From Planctomyces sp. SH-PL14 (GTDB lineage Bacteria; Planctomycetota; Planctomycetia; Planctomycetales; Planctomycetaceae), in contig NZ_CP011270.1 of NCBI RefSeq assembly GCF_001610835.1, positions 4,606,001 through 4,670,000 on the forward strand: 64,000 nt of DNA, read 5' to 3'. Under the pieces are notes generated by a model. The model was not told the DNA's origin. It worked only from the letters and a program-made list of their open reading frames with translations, and ran no database searches. Of the stretch, positions 1 to 9,030 are shown piece by piece. The position numbers were made by a program, and so were the translations under genes. How positions within the stretch are numbered: position 1 is the first letter of the stretch; each line of letters begins with the position of its first letter.

Positions 1-637
1 ACAGATCGAGATCCGCTTCGCCGGCGAACGGCTCGTCCTCACCCCCGAACGAGCGGCCTGGTGGCCAGCCGGCGAAACGGTCTTCATCGCCGATCCCCAC
101 TTCGGCAAAGCCGCCACCTTCCGCGCCGCCGCGATCCCCATCCCCGACGCGACCCACGAAGACCTCCGAGCCCTCGACCGGCTCATGGATCGAACCGGCG
201 CGGCAAAGCTCATCGTCCTCGGCGACCTGATCCACGCCCGCCGCGGTCGATGCGAGACAACCTTCGCCGCGATCGACGCTTGGCGGCGAACCCACCCCGA
301 TCTCCGGATCCAGCTCGTCCGCGGAAACCACGACGTCCGCGCGGGACGCCCCCCCGCCGCCTGGAGCATGGAGGAGCTCGACGACGGAGCGGCACTCGGC
401 CCCTTCACGCTCTCCCACTATCCCGACCCCCGGGGCCGGCCGACCCTCGCCGGCCATCTCCACCCCAAGATCCGGCTCGACCTCGGAGCGGACCGCGTCC
501 AGCTCCCCTGCTTCCTCCAGCGGCAGGAGGTCCTGATCCTCCCCGCCTTCACGCGCTTCGCCGATCACGGACTGATCCGCCGCGAGCCCGGCGACGAGAT
601 CTACGCCGTCACCGACGAAGCGGTCTTCCGCCTCTGA
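1..637 (+). CDS. pdeM: PdeM-like metallophosphoesterase (5' end missing)
   Basis: This is the C-terminal 211 residues of a calcineurin-like metallophosphoesterase; the frame is open from base 2, so the start lies outside the window. The metal-binding motif ADPHFGK is followed by a GDLIH motif (D then H), GNHD, and a late GHLHPK motif, in the order expected for the family. Compact size and the AGHLHP ending match PdeM, a phosphoesterase usually found beside a DNA ligase and a DExH helicase in a DNA-repair set; whether those partners lie upstream cannot be seen. The family assignment is firm, the PdeM subfamily is likely, and the substrate is unknown. Confidence 0.8.
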   Translation, partial: QIEIRFAGERLVLTPERAAWWPAGETVFIADPHFGKAATFRAAAIPIPDATHEDLRALDRLMDRTGAAKLIVLGDLIHARRGRCETTFAAIDAWRRTHPDLRIQLVRGNHDVRAGRPPAAWSMEELDDGAALGPFTLSHYPDPRGRPTLAGHLHPKIRLDLGADRVQLPCFLQRQEVLILPAFTRFADHGLIRREPGDEIYAVTDEAVFRL

Positions 638-685
638 CGTGTCTGTGTCTGGAACGTCGGTCAGGGAAGACTGACGCAGGGGACA

Positions 686-851
686 GGGAGGGCGAAGCTC
701 CTGCTGAGCCGCGAAGGTTCGCAATCGTCTTCCCTTCGTCGCCTCGACCTCCCGCGTCCGAGACGCACGGCCCCAACGTCACGGCTCTCTTCGGGCTTGG
801 GCGATCGGGCACGGCCCCACCACCGCGGCTCGGCCGGAGCCTCGCCCTCCC
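686..851. repeat. Inverted pair of GGAGGGCGAGGCTCC-type intergenic repeats
   Basis: Two 28-base arms, 686-713 and 824-851, are near-perfect reverse complements (GGGAGGGCGAAGCTCC... against ...GGAGCCTCGCCCTCCC). Translated by chance they give peptides such as REGEAPAEP, which I recall as a common spurious peptide in planctomycete annotations. A third single copy lies at 27194-27224. The pair would form a large hairpin in the 380-base gap after the phosphoesterase gene; nothing else is visible in that gap. Confidence 0.7.
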
Positions 852-1017
852 GAGGACGGCAGCTTGAACAATGCGGGGCCCTTGTCGCTCCCCTTCGGAA
901 TGCTCCCCGGACTTTCGGGATACACACGCGACCGACCACCGGCGCACCTGGAATCGCCGCGGTCCGACGGACTCTCCGCGCGGACCGCTGGCGCAGGGCA
1001 GCCGCGATCAGGAGGGC

Positions 1018-1434
1018 TCAGTTCGAGATGCTGAACCCGAACCCGCGACCGAAGAGCGAAAAGCTGCTGCGGGGATACGGAGCGACCGGGTACACGGCGA
1101 CCGGCGGCGGTGCGTAAACCGGGGCGGGGACCAGCACCGGGGCCGGGACAGGGGCCACCATCGCCGGAGCGGGGGCGACGATGGTCGGAACGGGCGCCGG
1201 GGCCGCAATGACGGCCGGGGGAGCCGCCACGATCGGAGGAGCCATGTAGTACGCCGGAGGAGGGGCATAGAGGAACGCCCCGCCGAAGGCCCGGTGGTGA
1301 TGGTGATGATGGAAGTGCGGCGGAGGCCCACCGTAGCCGCCATGCCCGCCGTGTCCGCCATGGAAATGATCGCCGTGAACGCTCCCCGCCATCGTTGCCC
1401 ACAGAACCGCCGCCGCCATCATGACCGGCTTCAT
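1018..1434 (-). CDS. Secreted His/Gly/Pro/Ala-rich protein
   Basis: A 138-residue protein with a signal peptide (MKPVMMAAAVLWATMAGSVHG, cleavage near residue 21), then a glycine/histidine-rich stretch with six consecutive His, and a long low-complexity region of repeated PAP/VPAPV units ending in SFSLFGRGFGFSISN. The ATG at 1434 is preferred to the longer frame at 1494 because it begins a clean signal peptide and follows a GGGA ribosome site. The composition suggests an exported metal-binding or wall/surface protein, but no family is recognised. It is a single gene, convergent with its upstream neighbour. Confidence 0.6.
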   Translation of the reverse strand: MKPVMMAAAVLWATMAGSVHGDHFHGGHGGHGGYGGPPPHFHHHHHHRAFGGAFLYAPPPAYYMAPPIVAAPPAVIAAPAPVPTIVAPAPAMVAPVPAPVLVPAPVYAPPPVAVYPVAPYPRSSFSLFGRGFGFSISN

Positions 1435-1805
1435 CACAATCCCTTTTCCCTGAGAGTCGCTGCGCCTGGAAATCCCAGAACCTCGGCGGCGCACTCCGTG
1501 CGCCGATCCGCCGCAGCCCGATCAGGCGGGCATCAATTCCCGTGCCCCGGCGCGACAAGTCCTCCCGGGAGGGTTTTCGTTGAGCGCCGCTTCGCGGAGA
1601 GCTCGCCGGGATTGTCGTTTCTACACGCGACGCGGGGCGTCGTGATCACTCTTACAATCGGACGTCCGGCTTTCGGCGGAGGCGACCCGTTGTGATCCTG
1701 AGGCCCTGGACCGGCTCTGGCTTGGCCAGCACACGAGGTGCGCGCAAAAAAAGGCACCGGGAGGGGATCCCGGTGCCTTTGAATTCGATCGATGGACGTC
1801 TTGGC
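1435..1805. other. Intergenic gap before rplS 3' end
   Basis: No credible gene. It holds the rplS terminator near 1746-1780 and presumably the promoter of the minus-strand His-rich gene; I cannot pick out reliable -35/-10 boxes. Confidence 0.5.
1746..1780 (-). terminator. Rho-independent terminator of rplS
   Basis: A perfect 12-base stem (AAAGGCACCGGG at 1750-1761 with CCCGGTGCCTTT at 1769-1780) and a 7-base loop, followed on the minus strand by a run of T. It lies 26 bases beyond the rplS stop codon. Confidence 0.9.
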
Positions 1806-2168
1806 TCAGCCTTCGGACTTGGTGATCCGGCGCTCGCGAAGACGGGTCGCCTTGCCGATGCGGTCGCGGAGGAAGTACAGCTTCGCCCGGCGGACTTCCG
1901 CTCGCCGCTTGACGACGACTTCCGCCACCTTGGGCGAGTTCAGCGGGAAGGTCCGTTCGACCCCTTCGCCGGCAACGACGCGGCGGACGGTGAACATCTC
2001 ACCCATCCCGCGGCCGGAGATCGCGATCACCACGCCGCTGAACAGCTGGATACGCTCCTTGTCCCCTTCCAGAATCCGGGTATGCACGTCGACGGTGTCG
2101 CCGATGGCAAAGGAGAGGGACGTCTGGCGAAGGCTGCCCTTTTCGGCAGCCAGGATCAACGGATGCAT
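1806..2168 (-). CDS. rplS: 50S ribosomal protein L19
   Basis: A 120-residue bL19 protein, the usual length. The conserved elements are all present: FAIGDTVDVH, an ERIQLFSGVVIA segment, GEMFTVRRV, GVERTFPLNSPKV and the basic end RRAKLYFLRDRIGKATRLRERR. L19 sits at the 30S-50S interface. The gene usually follows rpsP and trmD, but the upstream side here is the divergent secretion cluster, so those genes are not in the window. A strong terminator follows directly. Confidence 0.96.
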   Translation of the reverse strand: MHPLILAAEKGSLRQTSLSFAIGDTVDVHTRILEGDKERIQLFSGVVIAISGRGMGEMFTVRRVVAGEGVERTFPLNSPKVAEVVVKRRAEVRRAKLYFLRDRIGKATRLRERRITKSEG

Positions 2169-2657
2169 GGCCGAAATCTTTCGTCACCACCGGGGTGGAA
2201 AAGTGGAGCGAAGGATCGTAAAGGAATCGGCTGCAGAGGACAAGTCACGCTCCGCACTTCCAGAGGGCCGAAGCGGACCACGATTCCGGTGGACGGAACA
2301 ACCCGCCCCGCAGGGAACCGGTTCCTCGACACAATATATATAGGCGGGTGCTCAACCGCGATCGTCCGGAGACGTGGCCGCCGGGCTCGGCACAGCGGAA
2401 CAACCGCACCGATTTGATCTTAGCTCGAACCGCATCCCAGCCGACACGACTCCCGCCACCTCAATCCCGTCTGTCCACGGCCACCGGGTCCAGGGGCCTC
2501 GCCCCTGGTGGCTGGCTATGGGTTCTGGGGGAGCGTAGACTGATTTTGATCTATCGGCGCCCGGTCTGGCGCGCCGCGTGGTTGCTGCCGCGTTCCGCGG
2601 GTCGGCGACACAACCCCTTTGCCCACATCCAATTCGTTCGACAGGCGAGCGGCCCTC
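2169..2657. other. Divergent intergenic region, rplS / gspE
   Basis: 489 bases between divergent genes, so it must carry both promoters. No ORF is credible. At 2483-2510 there is a short hairpin sequence (ACCGGGTCCAGGGG then CCCCTGGTGG) that matches the first 14 bases of the dispersed repeats at 30-53 kb and may be a solo end of that family. An AT-rich patch lies near 2330-2341. Confidence 0.4.
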
Positions 2658-4355
2658 ATGGCAAAAGACTACCTCGAAGAGTTCGTCCAGGACGGCACGA
2701 TCAGCCGCGACCAGCTCCACGAAGCGGAGGGAATGGCCCGCAGCCAGGCGATCTCCGTCGAGGAAGCGCTGGTTCGACTGGGGTACATGGAAGAGGCTGA
2801 CCTCCTCCGGGCCAAGGCGGCCCAGTTCGGCTTCCAGTTCGTCAACCTCGACACCTTCGAGATCGCCCACTCGACGATCGAGCTCGTCCCGGAATCGGTC
2901 GCCCGGGAAAACGTCTGCCTCCCGATCGAGTTCGAGAACGAGCGGCTCACCGTCGCCGTCATCGACCCGATGAACTTCGAGCTCGTCGAGAAGCTCCGGT
3001 TCGTGCTGAACCGGGATGTCGACCTCGTCATGGCTCCCAAGGAGCAGATCCTCGCGGGGGTGAATAGATACTACGGTCAAGGGGGCCAGACCGAGTCGGT
3101 CGACTCCATGCTCCAGGAGTTCACCGAAACCGCCATCGACTTCACCGAGACCGAGCTCGGGCAGGCCAAGTCCCTCCAGGAGGACGACGAGAAGTCGCCG
3201 ATCGTCAAGCTGACGAATCTCATTATCACGGAAGCGGTTGCGCAGCGGGCCAGCGATATCCACATCGAGCCGTTCGAGGACAAGGTCCGCATCCGCTACC
3301 GGATCGACGGGGTGCTGCTGGAGCGGGACAGCGTCCCCAAGCGTCTCCAGGGAGCCCTGATCTCGCGCCTTAAAGTTATGGGGCGCATGGACATTTCGGA
3401 GAAGCGCCGCCCTCAGGACGGCCGGATCAAGACCCGCGCCAACGGCAAGGACTACGACCTCCGCGTGAGCGTGCTGCCGACGAACCACGGGCAGGCCATC
3501 GTCATGCGGATCCTGGACCGGGACAGCATCAAGATCGGGATCCGGAACCTCGGCTTCAGCGAAGAGAACTACCGCCGGTTCCAGAACATCATCCGCCGGC
3601 CGAACGGAATCTTTCTGGTGACAGGTCCGACCGGGTCCGGGAAAACCACGACCCTGTACAGTGCTTTAGGTGAACTGAACCGGCCCGACCGGAAGATCAT
3701 CACGGCGGAGGATCCGGTCGAGTACTACCTCCCCGGGATCAACCAGTGCGAGGTGCGGCACTCCATCGGCCTCGACTTCGCCCGCATCATCCGCGCGATG
3801 CTCCGGCAGGCCCCCAACGTCATCCTTGTGGGAGAAATCCGGGACCAGGAGACGGCGGAGATGGCAATTCAGGCTTCTTTGACTGGACACTTGGTTTTCA
3901 GTACGCTTCATACGAACGATGCGCCCAGTTCTGTGACACGCCTGATCGACATGGGAGTGCAGCCGTTCCTGGTCGCCTCCTCCGTCATGGCGGTCATGGC
4001 CCAGCGCCTCGTGCGGGTCATCTGTCCGAAGTGCGGGGAGTCCTACAAGCCCGACGCCTCCGAGCTGGGCCAGTTCCCCCTCACCCCGGAACAGATCGCG
4101 GAGGCGAAGTTCAAGCGCGGGAAGGGGTGCAACAACTGTTCACACACCGGCTATCGCGGGCGCAAGGCTGTGTTCGAACTGATGATGATGAACACGACGC
4201 TCCGCGACATGACGTTCAAGAGCGAGCCGGCCCAGAACCTCCGCCGCCAGGCCCGCCTGTACGGCATGCGGACCCTGGCGGAGGACGCCCTCGATAAGGC
4301 GCTCCTCGGGATCACCTCCCTCAAGGAGGCCTTCGAGCTGTCGACGGTCAACTGA
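2658..4355 (+). CDS. GspE/PilB-type secretion or pilus assembly ATPase (copy 1)
   Basis: A 565-residue hexameric ATPase that powers pseudopilus or pilus extension from the inner membrane. An N-terminal MshEN-like domain occupies about residues 1-140. The motor domain has Walker A GPTGSGKTT at 323-331, a Walker B VILVGEIRD from 388, and the TLHTNDAPSS sensor region. A zinc-binding CPKC/CNNC pair (C456, C459, C491, C494) is typical of GspE/PilB and absent from PilT. The ATG at 2658 is chosen over an upstream TTG because the MshEN homology begins there. It heads a motor cluster with PilT, a second GspE and GspF. Whether it serves secretion or pili cannot be decided from sequence. Confidence 0.93.
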   Translation: MAKDYLEEFVQDGTISRDQLHEAEGMARSQAISVEEALVRLGYMEEADLLRAKAAQFGFQFVNLDTFEIAHSTIELVPESVARENVCLPIEFENERLTVAVIDPMNFELVEKLRFVLNRDVDLVMAPKEQILAGVNRYYGQGGQTESVDSMLQEFTETAIDFTETELGQAKSLQEDDEKSPIVKLTNLIITEAVAQRASDIHIEPFEDKVRIRYRIDGVLLERDSVPKRLQGALISRLKVMGRMDISEKRRPQDGRIKTRANGKDYDLRVSVLPTNHGQAIVMRILDRDSIKIGIRNLGFSEENYRRFQNIIRRPNGIFLVTGPTGSGKTTTLYSALGELNRPDRKIITAEDPVEYYLPGINQCEVRHSIGLDFARIIRAMLRQAPNVILVGEIRDQETAEMAIQASLTGHLVFSTLHTNDAPSSVTRLIDMGVQPFLVASSVMAVMAQRLVRVICPKCGESYKPDASELGQFPLTPEQIAEAKFKRGKGCNNCSHTGYRGRKAVFELMMMNTTLRDMTFKSEPAQNLRRQARLYGMRTLAEDALDKALLGITSLKEAFELSTVN

Positions 4356-4681
4356 GCCGCCTGGCCGCTGGCAGGTGTCCGCAGGCCGTCCCCGCCGGCG
4401 ACGGAGAGTCCCCCTCTTCTGAGCCCAAAGTGGCACGCGGCTTGGGCTTCTCACTCGTCCTTCAGAATAATTTGGTCCGCCCCACCCGCCCTGCCTCTCG
4501 GCCGCCGCTCGCGCGGCCCGGCAGAACGCCTGTTCCCGCTCCCTCGCGGGGACCGCGCCGGCGATTCGAATTTGAAATCCGTTCGCACGATCCGAAATCG
4601 GAACTTCATCGTCCGCCAGAATCCTCTGGTGATCGGCCCGGCAATTCCGCCTGTGGCCGGCCTTAGCCCTGGGCGCCCTTC
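4356..4681. other. Gap between gspE-like and pilT-like genes
   Basis: 326 bases with no credible ORF, no terminator with a T-run and no recognisable repeat. It may carry a promoter for pilT. Confidence 0.4.
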
Positions 4682-5827
4682 ATGAGTTTCATCCAGATCG
4701 ACAAGCTGCTCGAAACGGTCGTCCGCGACCGCGTGAGCGACTTGCACATCACCACCGGACAGCCCCCCGTCTGCCGCGTGGGCGGACGCATGCGCAAGCT
4801 GGAAACGAAATCCCTCGGTCCCGAGGACACCGTTTCCCTGATGAAGTCCATCACCCCCGAGCGGAACCAGCAGGAACTCCAGGAGCGGGGAGGGACCGAC
4901 TTCGGGTTCGCCTTCGGCGACAAGGCCCGCTTCCGCGTTGCCGTGTTCAAGCAGCGCGGCCACATCGCGATGGTGCTGCGGCGGATTCCGAACGAGTTCC
5001 TCACGTTTGAGCAGCTCGGCCTCCCGTCCAAGATCGGCGAGCTCATCGTCCGGCCCCGCGGGCTGTTCCTCGTGACCGGCCCGACCGGTTCGGGGAAGAC
5101 GACCTCGCTGGCGTCGATGATCAACTGGCTGAACGACACGCACGACCACCACATCATCACGCTGGAAGACCCGATCGAGTATTACCACCAGCACAAGATG
5201 TCGACGATCAACCAGCGGGAGATCGGCGTCGATGTCCCGAACTTCCCCGAGGCCCTCCGCCGGGCCCTGCGGATGGACCCCGACGTGATCCTCGTCGGGG
5301 AAATGCGAGACCTCGAGACGATCTCCTCGGCGATCTCCGCGGCCGAAACCGGCCACATGGTGTTCGGAACGCTGCACACGACCGGGGCCCAGGGGACCGT
5401 CGACCGAATCATCGACGTCTTCCCGACGAACCAGCAGGAGCAGATCCGGACGCAGCTTTCGACGTCGATCGTCGGAATTCTGAGCCAGGCGCTCCTTCCG
5501 CGCAAGCCCAAGGGGCTGGTTGCGGCGTATGAACTCCTCGTGGTCACGTCCGCCATCGCGAACCTGATCCGCGAAGGGAAGACGTTCCGAATCAATTCGT
5601 CGATCCAGACCGGCCGCAAGCACGGGATGCAGCTCCTCGACGACGCGCTCTTCGACCTGTGGCGGAAACAGCTCTGCGAGGAGAAGGACGTCGTCATGAA
5701 GTCCAACAACCCCGCGGAGCTCAAGCAGCGGATCGCGAACTTCAAGAAGGGAATCATCTCCGACGACGAGGACGGAGACGAAGACGACGAAGATGAGGAT
5801 GAAGACGAAGACGAGGACAAGCACTGA
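4682..5827 (+). CDS. pilT: PilT-type retraction ATPase with acidic C-terminal tail
   Basis: A 381-residue PilT family ATPase, which depolymerises type IV pili. The N-terminal PAS-like part (VSDLHITTGQPP) is followed by Walker A GPTGSGKT at 133-140, Walker B VILVGEMRD from residue 202, and a PilT signature AIANLIREGK close to the canonical AIRNLIRE. The zinc Cys pairs of GspE are missing, as expected. Unusually, the last ~20 residues are almost only Asp and Glu (from SDDEDGDED to the final KH), a tail not part of the family fold. It lies between two GspE/PilB genes, so extension and retraction motors are co-located. A second PilT is at 23077-24195. Confidence 0.93.
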   Translation: MSFIQIDKLLETVVRDRVSDLHITTGQPPVCRVGGRMRKLETKSLGPEDTVSLMKSITPERNQQELQERGGTDFGFAFGDKARFRVAVFKQRGHIAMVLRRIPNEFLTFEQLGLPSKIGELIVRPRGLFLVTGPTGSGKTTSLASMINWLNDTHDHHIITLEDPIEYYHQHKMSTINQREIGVDVPNFPEALRRALRMDPDVILVGEMRDLETISSAISAAETGHMVFGTLHTTGAQGTVDRIIDVFPTNQQEQIRTQLSTSIVGILSQALLPRKPKGLVAAYELLVVTSAIANLIREGKTFRINSSIQTGRKHGMQLLDDALFDLWRKQLCEEKDVVMKSNNPAELKQRIANFKKGIISDDEDGDEDDEDEDEDEDEDKH

Positions 5828-5906
5828 GGCGGATGGGAGGTCCGAGCCTCCTGTCCTGTTGCGTTCGTTTCGATCCGGAACCTGAACCCTTTCTCCCATT
5901 CACTTC

Positions 5907-7631
5907 ATGGCCCAGCGCAAACTCGGACAGATCCTCGTCGACCTGGGGTACCTCAATGAGGACCAGCTCTGGGACATCCTCGAGGAGCAGAAGCAGAGCC
6001 CCGGCGAGATCATCGGGCAGGTCGCCCTCCGGATGGGGATGATCAGCCCGGACCAGCTCACCGAAGCGCTGGCCGAGCAGTGGGGGATGCCGGTCGTCAA
6101 CCTGGACGAGACGAACGTTCCGCCGAAAGTGCTGGAGCTCGTCCCGCAGACGATGGCGGACGTCTATAAGATCATGCCCATCTCCCTGAAGGACGACGTC
6201 CTGACGGTGGCGATGGCGGATCCGCAGAACGTCGCCGCGCTCGACGACCTGCGGAACTTCATCGGCATGGAAGTCCGCGGCGCGGTCTCGAGCCCCGCCG
6301 CCGTCGAAGCGGCGATCGCCAAGTACTACGCCGCGCACGACGACAGCATCGAGGACGTCATCGGCGAGCTCGAGAAGCTGAGCGTCGAGGAGATGGAGGC
6401 GGGGGCCAAGGGGAAGAAGAACGCCTACGCCCTCGGCGGCGAGGCGGATCTGATGGACTCCCATCCGATCCGCAAGCTGCTCAACATGGTCATGCTCCTC
6501 GCCATCAAGGACCAGGCGAGCGACATCCACTTCGAGCCGTTCGAAGACGAGTTCAAGATCCGCGTCCGCGCGGACGGCGTGCTGTACGAGATGGTCCCAC
6601 CCCCCCGCCACCTCGCGGCGGCGATCGTCTCCCGCGTCAAGGTCATGGCGGACCTCGACATCGCCGAACGCCGCCTCCCGCAGGACGGCCGGATCGAGCT
6701 CACGATCGGCGGCAACGCGGTCGACCTCCGGGTGAGCGTCCTCCCGACCATGCACGGCGAGTCCGTGGTCATGCGGGTGCTGGACCGCACCGTGGTCCAG
6801 CTCGACCTGAACAAGATCGGGATGGACCCCAACACGCTGAGCCGGTTCCGGGAGCTGATCCGCAAGCCGAACGGCATCTGCCTCGTGACCGGCCCTACCG
6901 GCTCGGGAAAGACGACCACGCTCTACTCGGCTCTCAACGAGCTCAACGACATCGAAACCAAGATCATCACCACCGAGGACCCGATCGAGTACGACATCGC
7001 GGGCCTCGTCCAGGTGCCGATCAATGCCGACATCGAGGTGACGTTCGCCAACGCCCTCCGCGCCATTCTGCGGCACGACCCGGACATCATCCTGATCGGA
7101 GAAATCCGCGACTACGAGACCGCCGAAATCGCCATCCAGAGCGCGCTGACCGGCCACCTCGTGTTCAGCACGCTGCACACCAACGACGCCCCCAGCGCCA
7201 TCACCCGTCTCCGCGACATGGGGACGCCGCAGTTCCTCATCACGGCCTCGGTCGAATCGATCCTGGCCCAGCGTCTCGTGCGGAAGATCTGCGTCGAGTG
7301 CCGGACGCAGTTCGACCCCAGCGATGAGCTCCTGATGGAACTCCAGCTTCCCCTGGAGCAGGCCCGGCGCTACAAGTTTTATTACGGCAAGGGATGCCCG
7401 CGGTGCAACAACTCCGGCTACAAGGGCCGGTGCGGTCTGTACGAGCTCATGGAGGTCAACGACGACATCCGGGACATGATTTCCTCGGACGCGTCGGTGG
7501 ACGACATGCGGAACCTGGCCCGCAGCCAGGGAATGACGACCCTGCGGGAGTCCGGCCTCAAGCTGATCTTCGACGGGGTGACCACGATCGACGAGGTCGT
7601 GCGGGAAACGGTCATGGAAGACTTGGAGTAA
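5907..7631 (+). CDS. GspE/PilB-type ATPase (copy 2)
   Basis: A 574-residue second GspE/PilB motor. The N-terminus carries a MshEN-type region (LGQILVDLGYLNEDQL, then a second repeat-like LGM-ISPDQL segment), then the motor domain with Walker A GPTGSGKTT from residue 329, Walker B DIILIGEIRD, TLHTNDAPSA, and zinc Cys C462/C465 and C497/C500. It is clearly paralogous to the ATPase at 2658-4355 but differs in the N-terminal domain and linker. It starts 79 bases after pilT and is followed by GspF/PilC, the usual order for a pilus or T2SS motor and platform pair. No strong ribosome site is seen before the ATG. Confidence 0.93.
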   Translation: MAQRKLGQILVDLGYLNEDQLWDILEEQKQSPGEIIGQVALRMGMISPDQLTEALAEQWGMPVVNLDETNVPPKVLELVPQTMADVYKIMPISLKDDVLTVAMADPQNVAALDDLRNFIGMEVRGAVSSPAAVEAAIAKYYAAHDDSIEDVIGELEKLSVEEMEAGAKGKKNAYALGGEADLMDSHPIRKLLNMVMLLAIKDQASDIHFEPFEDEFKIRVRADGVLYEMVPPPRHLAAAIVSRVKVMADLDIAERRLPQDGRIELTIGGNAVDLRVSVLPTMHGESVVMRVLDRTVVQLDLNKIGMDPNTLSRFRELIRKPNGICLVTGPTGSGKTTTLYSALNELNDIETKIITTEDPIEYDIAGLVQVPINADIEVTFANALRAILRHDPDIILIGEIRDYETAEIAIQSALTGHLVFSTLHTNDAPSAITRLRDMGTPQFLITASVESILAQRLVRKICVECRTQFDPSDELLMELQLPLEQARRYKFYYGKGCPRCNNSGYKGRCGLYELMEVNDDIRDMISSDASVDDMRNLARSQGMTTLRESGLKLIFDGVTTIDEVVRETVMEDLE

Positions 7632-7634
7632 GTG

Positions 7635-7747
7635 GTTTTCAGTTGCCGGTTGTCCGTCTTTCGTTTGTTTGTTGTCAGTCTTTTTCGTCGTTGGTTTTCG
7701 GCTCGCGCTCAGTTCGACTCCTGCCTGGAGAGCTGACGACTGAAAAC
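7635..7747. repeat. Inverted CTGAAAAC/GTTTTCAG pair
   Basis: GTTTTCAGT at 7635-7643 and ACTGAAAAC at 7739-7747 are exact reverse complements spanning most of the gap between gspE copy 2 and gspF. A related hairpin with the same AAA-TTT core lies after gspF at 9048-9080. These could form large intercistronic stems; function is unknown. Confidence 0.5.
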
Positions 7748-7773
7748 TGATAACTCCTCCGTAGGAGGCTTCA

Positions 7774-9030
7774 ATGCCGACTTACACGTACGAAGCCATG
7801 GACAACCGTGGCACCGAGATCAAGGACACGATCGACGCCAATTCCGAGCAGGAAGCGGCGACCAAGATCAAGGAAAAGGGCTTCTACGTGACCAAGATCA
7901 CGGAGAAGAACCGCGGCAAGAAGAACAAAGACAAGACCAAGGCCCAGACCCAGGCCCCCACGGGTCCGCGCAAGAAGCGGGCCTTCTCGCTGGGGAAGGT
8001 CAAAGCCAAGCATCTGTGCCAGTTCACCCGGCAGCTCTCCACGCTGCAGGACGCCGGCCTCCCGATTCTTCGCTCCCTCCGCATCCTGGAAGGGCAGCAG
8101 AAGCCCGGCCCGCTCAAGAACTCGCTGATCGGCGTTATCGAAGACGTCGAGTCCGGCTCCACGCTGTCGGAAGCGATGGGCAAGCAGCCCAAGGCGTTCG
8201 ACGACCTGTACGTCAACATGGTCAAGGCGGGTGAGGCGGGCGGTGCGCTGGAAATCATTCTCCAGCGTCTCGCCGAGTTCAAAGAAAAGGCCCAGAGCCT
8301 GAAGCGGAAGGTCCAGGGGGCCATGATCTATCCGTGCGCGGTTATCACCGTCGCGGTCGTGATCGTCGGCTTCATCATGTACTCGATCATTCCCAAGTTC
8401 AAAGCGATCTTCGCGGACTTCGGCGTCGAGCTGCCGGAAGTCACCGTGCTGCTGATCACCATCAGCGATACGGTCGTGAACTACTGGTTCCTGGGGCCCG
8501 CCGTCCCGATCGGGCTGATCCTGTTCTTCAAGATCATCAGGCGAAACAAAACCGGGTCCTACATCCTCGACCGGATCCTGTTACGCATCCCCGTCATGGG
8601 GCAGATCATCGGCAAATCGACGGTCGCCAGAACCACCAGAACATTAGGGACCCTGATTGCCTCCGGGGTGCCGATCCTGGAAGCGATCTCGATCGCCCGG
8701 GACACGTCCGGGAACGAGGTCTTCAAGCGGGCGTTCGACCACATCCACCAGTCGATCCGCGAAGGGGAGTCGATGCACGTCCCGCTCAAGGAGACCCGCA
8801 TCGTCGACGACCTCGTGGTCAACATGGTCGACGTCGGTGAAGAGACCGGTGCTCTCGACAACATGCTCTACAAGGTCGCGGACGTCTACGACGAAGAAGT
8901 CAACGTCCTCGTGGAAAGCCTTGTGAGCCTGCTCGAGCCGATCATGGTCATCGTGCTCGGTCTCGCGGTCGGTTTCATCGTCATCGCCCTGTTCCTGCCG
9001 CTGGTCAAGCTGCTCCAGTCGCTGTCGTAG
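7774..9030 (+). CDS. GspF/PilC-type inner-membrane platform protein
   Basis: A 418-residue platform protein that links the ATPase to the growing pseudopilus or pilus. The first 50 residues (PTYTYEAMDNRG...AATKIKEKGFYVTKI) are the GspF N-terminal element. Two cytoplasmic GspF domains follow, with the ARTTRTLGTLIASGVPILEAI motif starting the second. Hydrophobic spans lie near residues 185-208, 238-256 and 389-414. A strong GGAGG at 7764-7768 sets the start. It is downstream of gspE copy 2 and upstream of the pseudopilin genes, so the motor and substrate genes form one block. Confidence 0.94.
   Translation: MPTYTYEAMDNRGTEIKDTIDANSEQEAATKIKEKGFYVTKITEKNRGKKNKDKTKAQTQAPTGPRKKRAFSLGKVKAKHLCQFTRQLSTLQDAGLPILRSLRILEGQQKPGPLKNSLIGVIEDVESGSTLSEAMGKQPKAFDDLYVNMVKAGEAGGALEIILQRLAEFKEKAQSLKRKVQGAMIYPCAVITVAVVIVGFIMYSIIPKFKAIFADFGVELPEVTVLLITISDTVVNYWFLGPAVPIGLILFFKIIRRNKTGSYILDRILLRIPVMGQIIGKSTVARTTRTLGTLIASGVPILEAISIARDTSGNEVFKRAFDHIHQSIREGESMHVPLKETRIVDDLVVNMVDVGEETGALDNMLYKVADVYDEEVNVLVESLVSLLEPIMVIVLGLAVGFIVIALFLPLVKLLQSLS

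Noticed and set aside
5754-7178. 474-residue minus-strand open frame
   Set aside because: Antisense of gspE copy 2; no start signal or motif.
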